Shown here: in pieces, positions 54,234 through 64,000 of the stretch
How the letters are laid out: every line of letters starts with the position of its first letter
How positions within the stretch are numbered: position 1 is the first letter of the stretch
From: Typha latifolia
Taxonomy: Eukaryota; Streptophyta; Magnoliopsida; Poales; Typhaceae
Reading direction: 5' to 3'
Assembly (NCBI GenBank): GCA_019914945.1
Contig: CM034100.1
Location: forward strand, 13,651,096-13,715,095
Length of the DNA stretch: 64,000 nucleotides
The notes under the pieces: generated by a model
Seen by the model: the letters and a program-made list of their open reading frames with translations, nothing else
What the model was told of the DNA's origin: nothing
The model's database searches: none
Made by a program: the position numbers and the translations under genes

Positions 54234-57200
54234 CTACACCGCACTGCTTGATCGGGATATTTTTTGTGCCTCCTCCAAATCATGTAAAAATCTGCAATCA
54301 CAAACATATTATGTGATGCAGTTTGCAACTAATAAAACAGGAGATAAAGCAAGTTAATGGCAAAATAAAAAATCATGCGTCCAACAATTCTCAAATTTAA
54401 TTGGTATGCCAATTCACGTAATAGTCTACACCATCCTGCTGATAGCAGTATCTTCACTAGCAGAACACAACCAAAAATAGCATAGGGAGTTTACTGTGTC
54501 CTGAAATGGCACAGGAAGCCAAACAAAGCTGATAAAATTCTCAACTCTGTTGAAACTTAACTAGCGATGCTATCTTGAGTGACCAAGGCATTTATTGGCA
54601 TATCATCTGCTCATTCAATTGGAAAATTCCAACAACAATACCTCATAGGAGGATTGTAAGGGCATAAGGCAAAGTCATTTAAGTGGCTACACTACATTCT
54701 TTTGCTCAGCTTGATATTAGCTTCTTATTCAATCATTCCTCAGCTAACTAGTCTGTAAATACAAGCTTGCTCAAACAATTCATGCAATATAAAGAAAAAC
54801 TGAATACAATCAAAATATTATTACAGCAAAACAATGCACTAAAGTAATATTTCTGTGTTAGAATGAAATAATTTATGGAGTAGGCTCACCGCTTAGAATT
54901 GAGAACTACAGAACCTCCAAGAAAGAAACGAGTTCCAGAGTTTGTAGCATTATAAAGAGCCACACTGCGTGCCTCCTCATAAGTTGTCCCTCCAACAATG
55001 AAAATTACTACATCCTGCGGTCTGCATTCAGATATGAATCATACGTAACAAGAGAAGACTGAAGACCATAAAGGAATCATAAGGATCATTTTAGCACAGA
55101 AGAACAAAATGACTTCACACTGAACGTATGAAGCAGAAGCACTTCTCTTTGGTCCTTAATAAAGTATTAACATTTCATTTATGGCTTTCCTGTTTTTACC
55201 ATGAATTGCTCAATAGGTTATCTATATGCTTGACAGAACTAATATTTATTTATAGAAAGAACAGACGATGAACAATGTGGTTCTAGTTTCTGTTGTCCTT
55301 ACTATATCACATGAAAGTTCATCTTTACAAGTGGAGTTACAAGATTCTACTCTTACGAGTATAATGCATAAATAATTCATCAGAAATTTCTGTTAACATC
55401 TGAAAAAATGTATTGAATACTTGAAATGGCAAATAAATGAGGCCAAATGTGAAGTCAGATTCTCACTATTGTAACTGATTGGTCAGCCGGCTTGCCAACG
55501 ATTAATGGAATAAAGACATTATGTTCACATACCTGCCCTGTTGAAAGTGATTGCCAACAAAAGGATAATCAACATCTCTTAGTCGCCCCTTGACAATCCC
55601 CTCCATGGTTTGGAAGAGAAGAGGCTGGTGCTGGGTATAAACGTTCTCAACGCCCTGCAATCAACAACATATTACTTCATATACAATTGTCTCATTATCT
55701 CATGTAACTTTAATGAGGACTCTTGTTACAAACCTTGAGCCCACGAGCCATATTACGGGCAATATTTAAGAGATCTCTGTTTCCATAAAGATCACCTATT
55801 CTCTTATCAACACCAGCCTGCTTGAGGAGGAATTGGACAAGCTGTATACAAAAACATCAGTCTTATTAGAAGCCTAAGCATAAAACAGGAAGGTGCAATA
55901 CATACTAACATCTATTCAAACGAAAAAGCTCAGAATTCCTAAGCTTTAATGTTTCAAAATGTTTATGCATAACCAGGGGAGGGATGAAAGTAAGAAAGGA
56001 AAAAAGTGTGCTTGTAAAACAAAAAGAACCTCAATTCCTACAGAGCATGAATTCAACTTTAGTCTAAGTTGCATGAGATTAATACCGAGGGAACAGAAGA
56101 GGAGATTGGGGATGAGAATAGTAGAGTAAAAAAAAGGGCTTTACATACTTTGGTAGTTCTTACCTATAAGCATGCATTAGGTACTCCTATAACTGAAAGT
56201 CTGTCTCATCCATTGATGTGAAATTGTGAATAGCCATGTGGGTTTCACTTCGTTGTTAATATATACACATGGACATGTATAAGTTTCTTTGCATGTGTAG
56301 GTAGGATGTGTAAAAATAAGAACATACTTCTCTTCAAACATGTCTACATCAATGTTTTAAAGAGCTGCGTGTGCAGCCACATATGTGGTAACATATGCAA
56401 TTTTGGTCCTTTGACATCCCCACATAAGTTGCATCAATACAAGGGTTTGGTACAGGCAAGCCAAATAAAAAGTGCATGAATAATCAGTGTTTCAAAATGA
56501 GTTTGGTGGGCATATGGCCACTAGTAAATTCATAATGCTCAGTAGATTGAGGCAGCCAGGCACCAAAGCAGGTGCCTTTGAGACTAAAGTGGGCTTTTAA
56601 AATCTATAAGATTCATGCTATTAAGCAGTATGTTTCATGAAAGCTTGAAAATTATGAAGGCAAAAGATACTATTTGTTTATGGAAAAATGTTATCTACAA
56701 TAATAATATCCTTGAAAGAACATAAAGGAAGCAAAAATAACCTATAAAAGTAAGTAAATACCAAACTCTAACCACCATTTATGATATTAACATGTCAGTT
56801 TAAATCACCAGAGCAATAGTTGATTTGGCAGATGGCACCCAATATGAACTTGGATATATTTCAAGGCAGGCAAGATACATAGCATAGCAGAGAGGTCCTA
56901 AGCAACCACAGTAAATTTACATTTTTGTTACTTAAGCAAATTAACATTTCTAGATCTAGTTTAGATGCTCATTATTTCATAAAGAAATTACATCTTTCTG
57001 GCATTAGCTTACTCAAAATTTGAAACTATTGCCTAGTCTTTATTGTGCTACAATGTCCTACAACTAATTCAAGCTTATACAAATTGCTGTTTTCTTTTTT
57101 TTTTTGTTTTTGGTTTTTTAAGCTTCCTATTTTATTAACCATATACTACTTTTATCAACTTATTAGAATTATTGGTTTGTTGGGTTACTATGGTAAAAAA

Positions 57201-60200
57201 GGTAAATGTGCCATCCGATTTGCCAATAGGAATTTCACTAAAATAATTAACTATAGATCATTTAAGTATTTAACTACATTTACCTACTTATTCATTTTTT
57301 AATAACAAAATATTCAATTCAATATCAATACATATACTACTTAAGTAATGTTATTGATAGACCACGTCACCACCTGCATATGCACTTGCATACTGCATAT
57401 GGACATTGCAGTGTCTTCGCTGACCATGTAAAATGAGACTTTTCAAAAATATTCTCTATATAAGTAAAAGCGGTTGGAAACTGGAAGTGGCATTGTTTAC
57501 AATATGAAATGTCGCATTGCTTTTTTGCATCTTTCTAACACCTAAAAGCTTTTCCTGGCTGCCGAGTGTGAAAAGGAATATATAACAGCAAATTCTATTT
57601 ACATTGCTAACCCTAATGAACCATAGATACGAGCATGTTAGTTTTTTTGCATTGAGACTTTATGAGAAAAAACAGGAAAGTTAGACAACTGCAGCTCCAT
57701 GCTCCCAATTTTTAATAACTAAGGGGCAACTAAGACATGATCAGTTGGCTGTAGATACGTCTCTATGGCCATAACATATTAAAGTAGAAAGAGGCGCAAT
57801 TTGATATCTAGATGGATGAAAGATGCAAGTTCTGAATAAGGAAAAAGATGTCAGTTTAGATACATTACACCTGACTTATACTTTGCAGAACGTGAAGCTA
57901 ATTTATTGAAAAGCTGCATCAACTGAACTGGGCTCTCCTTCTCGTAGCGCAGAGCATACAACATCACTAGTCTTAAACGGTCAACATCAGAGACACTTTC
58001 ATTGTTTAGAAGATTGGTCACAGCCTGTGGACAACAAATTAATCACTCCAGTGAGTACAAGATGCATGGTGTCTTGTGTGCATATTGAATAGTAAGTAAA
58101 ATAAGTCCAATTAAGTGTATAAGGCCAAAATAATTGAATAAATATCAATCAGGAAGCCAATAGGTGCTACATACAACCAGAACTCAGAATGGCAAATAAA
58201 AGAGAGACAAAAGAAAAAAAAACATGTGTGCAATATGTGAAACAAACTTATCTGCATTAATCGGACCCATTTCTTTTATAGCAGAAAAGCAAATATTACT
58301 CTGTTAAGATTCAATAACCTATGAGCACAAGATATGACAAAGATCTAGATAAAAGTTCTGTGTTGGAATCAACCATCTCCCAAGATACATGATAGCTCTA
58401 CACTCTCTAGGATCATAGCAAATATCCTCAAAAATTTGTGGAAATCATCAAAGTGATATGTTATAGGTTAACTTCTTATGTTACAGAATATAACATTCTT
58501 CAGTATCAATATGGTAATCTACTTCTAACAACAGAAGCTTAACACAACTTTGGTGATAATTTTCTTCAGCTTTATAGATGATGATAACAGGGTAATAATG
58601 GCCATGACAATCAGAGCATGTTTATGGTGGCCATTTTGGTAGATGTGGCAGAGATAGCAACCATATCATGTAAGATATTATCTGATAAGGACATAAGTAA
58701 CATTGGCAATGACTGTTAGTCGAAGTGGTGTGTTGCAACCTCAAAAGAGTAAGTCTATAAGAAGGAAAAGCAATATTGGCCTAAAATTCCATTAAAGATT
58801 CAGATTTCAGAGTATTAGGTAAAACAAGATTACAGAATAATCCTGCTGGATCAAGAGATGTATAAGAAGGAAAAGATAATATAAACTTACAGAAGCAGAA
58901 GATGAAATGCAATAGGAAAAGAAGTGGAAAAGCGAAAGAAAAATTAGGACAGAGAGAAGGAAGAAGAAACCCAACCAATAATCAATATCCTCCAGATATT
59001 GATGCAACTACTGTTTAGACTCTCCTTAATAGGTTCCATTCTGTAGCATTTTTCATTCTATCCGGGATTCATGACATTGGTGTATCCATGATCTATTAGG
59101 AGCATTCTAGAGTACCATATTTTTTTTCTTCTAGCATAATGGCGACAAGAAATTTTAAATTGTAGTTCAGTTCCACTAAAATTACCATAAATATATAGAT
59201 CACATGGATGCAATAATGGCATACTATGCGCAGAACCATTCAGAATAGCAACAACATCTTCTAAGTCTATATGGAGATAACTATGGTTTTAATAACTAAA
59301 CTCGACATGTTTTTGTTTGAACAGTGAAACATGACTAGTCTAACTAGGTATCCATAACCAAATCAGATCAAAAATTGAATTGTACATCTCATTCTGCAGA
59401 ACTAACATATAAGAAATGCAATGCATTCATTAGGCAACAACAATTTGTAAAAAGAAAAGATAATAGTCTAGATAATATGACTCATAATATATATCCTTAA
59501 GAGAAGTTAAACTAAAAGTATGTCAAATGAACATGTAAAGTACCTCAAATGCTGCCACTTGTCCACTATTACATGCAAGCTCTTGCTCTGTTTGAGAAAC
59601 TAACATAAGCTTTCGTTCCTCCACAATTCTGCTCATTTCCGTAACCATAGTCACATGCTTTGATACATTTCCGTGCATCTTTCGGTACTCAGGGTAGTTA
59701 TTAACAAACTTTGCCATATCCTCTGCAAAGCAGAAAAGTCAACAATCAGAGGGGTTTCTTTGTCAAATTTTATGGCGTTCAACCATATCCTCCTTTTCCC
59801 TTGATTGAAGCTATGCCATATCCTTTAGGATAAAATTGTTCAAATATAGTAGCTATACTAGGTATAACAAATATAAAAAAAGAAATGTGTTTTTCTTTTC
59901 ACAATGTTGAAAAGCTCGATTTGAATGTACCTATTGTCTGAATGTTCTGGTTACTCTTTGCAATCTGTTGAAATTCATCCACCATTCTCTTGATGTTCAT
60001 TCCAAGATCTCCAAAATTTTCAAACATGTTAGCTTTAAAGAAATCATCCTGTTCTGATGACAAAACCACCTCCTGCATTAGAACCAGAAGAGTAGCTGCT
60101 AAGATCAATAGAATGTTCAAGTGTTCTATATTAGCAAATGGCATGACAACACAATTTAGATGTATATCCAGTGACCTGCTGATCATTGGGAACTTTGCCA

Positions 60201-63200
60201 ATATCCCGCAGATCTACTTTATTGTCTTGTATTCCAATAAGTTCATGGACCATTGCCTGTGACGGCAGGAGATAAGAAGAATATTAGAATAATATTAGCT
60301 ATAACAAATATAAATAAGTTCACAGAGTTGGTAGTGAAAATACTTGATATGTCCATTGATTCAGCAATGGAGTAACTGGGTCATCCCTCCTGTCAATTAC
60401 TAGTAAAAGAGGGGAGATCTCGGTACGCCTGAAATCAAAAAGACCACTTTCTTGCTCGTACATGAGCTTCTGCATAAGTTAAAATAGAAGTACGTCAAAA
60501 GCAAATTCAACCTCAAAATGATCGATAGATATCTTAGACAAATGAAGTATGATGCTGTCACCACCTCAACTAAAGCTTCTGCCACATAATTGACAATGAA
60601 AGGATATTAGGAATGACTATGAACATGAATAAACATATACCCACCGCAGACTCTTGTGCTATTCTCTTTGCCATTTCTGATGTACGTTGATATCGAATAA
60701 CAGGGCGGCGTTTGAGGGATAGGAAAACTGCAGCAATACCATCAACTGCTCGATCACAAAAGCTTTGTGAACTTGGAGGGTCTGCTACTGCAGCCAGCAT
60801 GTATATATGATTCATGTGCATATTCAGAGTAAAATGGTAAGGATCAACAGCACAAAAATCTGCGTAGAATTCCTGCAGAGTCAAAAATGAGTATGCACAT
60901 AAGAAAGGAGTAACATCACAACCTAGGAGAACATACCAAATTTAAATTACAAGTTTATATCATAAACTTCTATCATCCAGTCTTTCCCTATGCACATTTT
61001 GACACCACAACTTGTACTTCAAGTTCCCACAGGAAAAGTAAAACATTGAAATCACATAAATTTCATGGTTAGTAGGATCGGGATCGGCCAAACCTAATTC
61101 CGATCCAGGCTCAATTCGAACTATCTCTCTCTTCCGCTCTTTCTTCTCATTGTCTCTCTCTTTCTCTTTATTTCTGTTTTTCTCTTCTTACTATGTAATA
61201 ATTGTTTCTCTTACAGAGAGATTTAGCTATGGTGAACTCCGAAGACACAAATATAACTCCGGCGAAATCTGATATATAATTTTCTAATCTTATTTCTTTA
61301 TTTCTCTCTCAGTTCTTTTTTATGTCTTCTATTCTCCCTTTTTTTCTTTTCTTTTCTTCTTCTTCACTGTATTATAATTTTTCTTTCTTTTGTTTAATTT
61401 TCTTCTACTCGCTATCTTTCTAATCTCTTCTTTTCAATTTTACTGCACCATAATTTTTCTTTCTTTATTTTATTATATTTTATCTTTTTTTTTTATAGAA
61501 ATTTTCTGCATTTTTAAATAATATTTAGAATTTACGTAATTAAAATAAATAAAGAAAGAGGTCGAGTTGGAGCAGGGATCCCCTTCAATGTTTCCATCAT
61601 GTTTGCTCTCCTGTTGTTTTAATGGAAGTGATAGAGTCGGAAGGGGTCGAGTTGTGCTGGATATATGCCGACCAATCTTCAATTATCTCCACAAAAAAAA
61701 AACTCACATGTCGGATGCGTGGTGATAGAATTGAAGTGGTGTGCATCTAACCAACAAAAATCTCCCACTGTATTTTTTTGGGGGAATATATTAGCATCTA
61801 TGTTTTAATAGTTTTGATGTGGTAAACTATTTAAAATTGTATATACAATTATATATAATATTGATTAAGTGCACTATTAAATTTTTTGTATATACTATAA
61901 TGATTATAACTAACATGTCAATGTATAATGTATATTATATATCTGTATTATATATGTTTATTTTTATTTCTTATTTTTTATTAAAAATGCTAGACCGTTT
62001 TATTATCTATCTTATCGCCTGTCTTCCCCTTAGGCGCTAGGCAGTGGGGTGACCGCTCGCCACCCGCAACCGTCTTTCAAAACATTGTCACAAACCACAA
62101 AATATATATACCAGTTTAGAAATTTATTGAGATATAAAATAAGGTTGCCCGCTACCAAATTGAAGCCCAAATTGATTTAACCTAGAAATTATTCAATGCA
62201 AAAGGACATCCATAAAAATCTACAAGTACCCAAGTTAACAGTGCAAAAAATGGATTGCTATCATGCTATGAAACTTATATATCCCAGTACTGATGGTTTT
62301 CCTAATATTTGTAGCAGCATTTCTTAGGTCATCTATGTAGTCCGTGATTGCTATAACCAAAGTTATTAGGCTAGAGTAGACTTTCTCTATGCAGGCAGGA
62401 TAGAGTTCTCGCGATTAAGGGTCAACCCCATGAGTCCGGAGTAGGGGTGAAAACGGATCGGATACGGATCGGATAGTGCTCAACCTATATCCGGATCCAT
62501 ATTTTTAGTCCGGATACGAAACGGATTCGGATATGGATATTGGACGGATAGCAAATTTAAAACCATATCCTAACTAAACAGATACGGATAATTTTCAGAT
62601 AGAGGATCGAATCTTAAACGGATATTGATTGAATTTAAAATAATTATAATATTTTATTTAGATATAATTAACACAAAATTATTCAGAGTTTTACAACAAA
62701 TAATTTTTTTGTACGTCAAATTTATAAAATTAGAGAAATTAATTTGTATAAATAATATATAACGTATTATTAGTAACAATATTAATATTTACTATTTAAA
62801 TAAGCAAATTAAAAATTGTAAATCATTTAAAAAAATATGCGGGTAAACAGATATCGGATATCCATATTCGAATCCGAATCCGTATCCAAATTTTTTTCAA
62901 AAATTCTATCTGTGTCCGTATCTGAATCGGATAGAAATTTCTTATCCGAATCCGATCCAAATCGGGTCGGATAGCGGGTCGGGTCGGAGTTAATCCGACC
63001 CGTTTTCACCCCTAGTCCGGAGGCATGGCCTGAGTATGAAATTGCCTCTCCAAATGAGTATGCAAATCTTGCCCTTCCCATCTTTCATATTGGCAAAAAC
63101 ATTGTCCATGGTGATGCTATTTAATTACTTTGATTATAAAAAAATGTCGACATTTTATGGACTAAAGATCCTCCTTAAGTAGAAGAACCATATATGGATT

Positions 63201-63803
63201 TGCATAGGAACTCATTTCTACTCATATTTCTTTCCTTGACCGAGTGCTGCAAAGGGGGTCATTAGAAAGAGTGTCTTTGTATATAAGATTCCGTCATTGC
63301 AGGACTTATAAGGGCATGATGCACTTACCACAACACTGGAGTGGCATCTTTCAATTTCACTATACTTGGCTGTTAACAAAGTTTCAAACTATAAACAGAA
63401 TGACCGCAACATCTTCCAATAGAAGGGGAGTAAATGCAACTTACTTGAATTTGCTGGACTACCTCTTGATCATCTGAATCTGCCAGTACTTGAATTTGAG
63501 GAATCTTCAATATGTTGGAAAAAACTTAAAGAACAAAAAATACTAATTATTAATAGAAACATAATTGAGAAATTCAATAAAAGAAATTGATGCATGGCAG
63601 AACATACACAAGTGGTATTCTGCAAATCTTGGAGTAGCCAATTGGCGTCGTAACTTCTGGATATTCTCAGATGTTGGACGAAGGAAGTAAACAGCTTTGA
63701 GGTGTGCCATTGATTCTTTTGACATGTTATCCACTGTTTCGACCAGAAATACCTCTTTCCTGAGTAAATCTGATTGACTATATACAACACTGACGATACT
63801 GAC
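54234..63803 (-). CDS. VPS45: VPS45, Sec1/Munc18-family protein (5' partial)
   Basis: SM protein that binds syntaxin-type SNAREs (SYP4 group in plants) for vesicle fusion at the TGN/endosome. Exons in transcript order: 63803-63608, 63524-63445, 60872-60645, 60469-60344, 60256-60176, 60072-59931, 59722-59544, 58024-57869, 55841-55734, 55654-55533, 55021-54890, 54291-54234; 535 visible residues, all joins in frame. Plant VPS45 is about 569 residues, so the roughly 34 N-terminal codons lie beyond 64000. Landmarks: [159 protein letters not shown]. The 2.6-kb intron after exon 63445 holds a complete hAT MITE. Confidence 0.96.
61130..61495 (+). repeat. pyrimidine-rich low-complexity tract in a VPS45 intron
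   Basis: Over about 365 bp the + strand is dominated by C/T, with the phrase ATAATTTTTCTTTCTTT appearing twice (about 61373 and 61450). It is bordered on the left by GGATCGGGATCGGCC. Probably a degraded repeat; origin unknown. Confidence 0.5.
62442..63014. mobile_element. hAT-type MITE, copy 2 (VPS45 intron)
   Basis: The 573-bp element starts TAGGGGTGAAAACGG and ends with its exact complement plus further matching TCGGAT bases, and is flanked by a perfect 8-bp duplication GTCCGGAG (62434-62441 and 63015-63022). Subterminal ATCCGA/TCGGAT motifs are dense at both ends. It is better preserved at its termini than the related copy at 26523-27086 and is probably the younger insertion. The open frame across its right end is a by-product of the repeat motif and not a gene. 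Confidence 0.95.
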
Positions 63804-64000
63804 CTGCATGGACATCATGAAAATTCATCAAGATGAATTTGCTTGTGCAGCTGCCCAGGATTAAAATGCATTAGAAGAGCATATTTTAATTGCTAAACTG
63901 TGATGGATATGCACATCCTGTGCAAGCAGACATCAACCAATGCTAAAGAATAAACTACAAATTCTAGTAGAAATTACTCCATCCTGTGTATTCAAATTTC

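Noticed and set aside
57867..57871. VPS45 exon end at 57871 (TCAG|gtgtaa)
   Set aside because: That donor gives phase 1 and breaks the next exon; using 57869 (TCAGGT|gtaatg) restores KSG-LVQFLLK, the family sequence.
62827..63081. 84-codon minus-strand frame rich in SDSDTDTD
   Set aside because: It reads the ATCCGA/TCGGAT subterminal repeat of the hAT MITE in one frame; an artefact of the repeat, not a protein.
63608..63610. VPS45 donor at CACTT|gtgtat
   Set aside because: Gives a frame that misses the HLFFSN block; the donor three bases... two bases further (CACTTGT|gtatgt) keeps it in frame.

Overview
The window is plant nuclear DNA. Every recognisable gene is a eukaryotic, intron-rich homologue of an Angiosperm gene: GT-AG introns (one GC-AG), plastid transit peptides, a class III peroxidase, and an AT-rich intergenic background full of MITEs, a SINE, an LTR-like piece and TA/CT/GT microsatellites. 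GC-rich 5' exons (auxilin-like, peroxidase, LYSA) beside AT-rich introns are typical of a monocot. Grass-level compactness is absent, so a non-grass monocot is the best guess; this is inference only.

Layout from left to right: (1) a pfkB-family sugar/nucleoside kinase, + strand, 5' end outside the window, ending at 2853; (2) an AT-rich, MITE-bearing gap; (3) an auxilin-like J-domain protein, + strand, 7409-13707; (4) a convergent plastid lipid phosphate phosphatase of the LPP-epsilon type, - strand, 14558-18450, separated from the auxilin gene by a 267-bp tandem duplication; (5) an unassigned - strand first-exon-like ORF at 19883-19969, head to head with (6) IPK1, inositol-pentakisphosphate 2-kinase, + strand, 20056-29754, whose long introns carry a minisatellite, a SINE and a hAT MITE; (7) a class III peroxidase, + strand, 31784-32942; (8) plastid diaminopimelate decarboxylase LYSA, - strand, 34284-39033; (9) a SEC14/nodulin-domain phosphatidylinositol transfer protein (SFH type), + strand, 43495-47905; (10) a mitochondrial IscA-like Fe-S assembly protein, + strand, 50413-53119; (11) VPS45, an SM protein of TGN/endosome fusion, - strand, 54234 to at least 63803, its first exon lying outside the window.

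Exon joins were built by hand. For every complete gene the reading frame closes across all joins and the protein length agrees with the family. The genes are independent housekeeping genes, not a cluster or operon. Three of them (auxilin-like, SFH, VPS45) serve membrane traffic, and IPK1, SFH and LPP-epsilon touch inositol or lipid phosphate metabolism, but nothing suggests joint regulation.

I found no convincing undescribed biological system. The most informative non-genic finding is a non-autonomous hAT MITE family: two copies about 570 bp long, each with matching terminal inverted repeats and a perfect 8-bp target duplication, sit in introns of IPK1 and VPS45. Other points worth checking are the 267-bp duplication between two convergent genes, the orphan exon facing IPK1, a GC-AG intron and 18-nt last coding exon in the SFH gene, and several tandem repeats inside introns.
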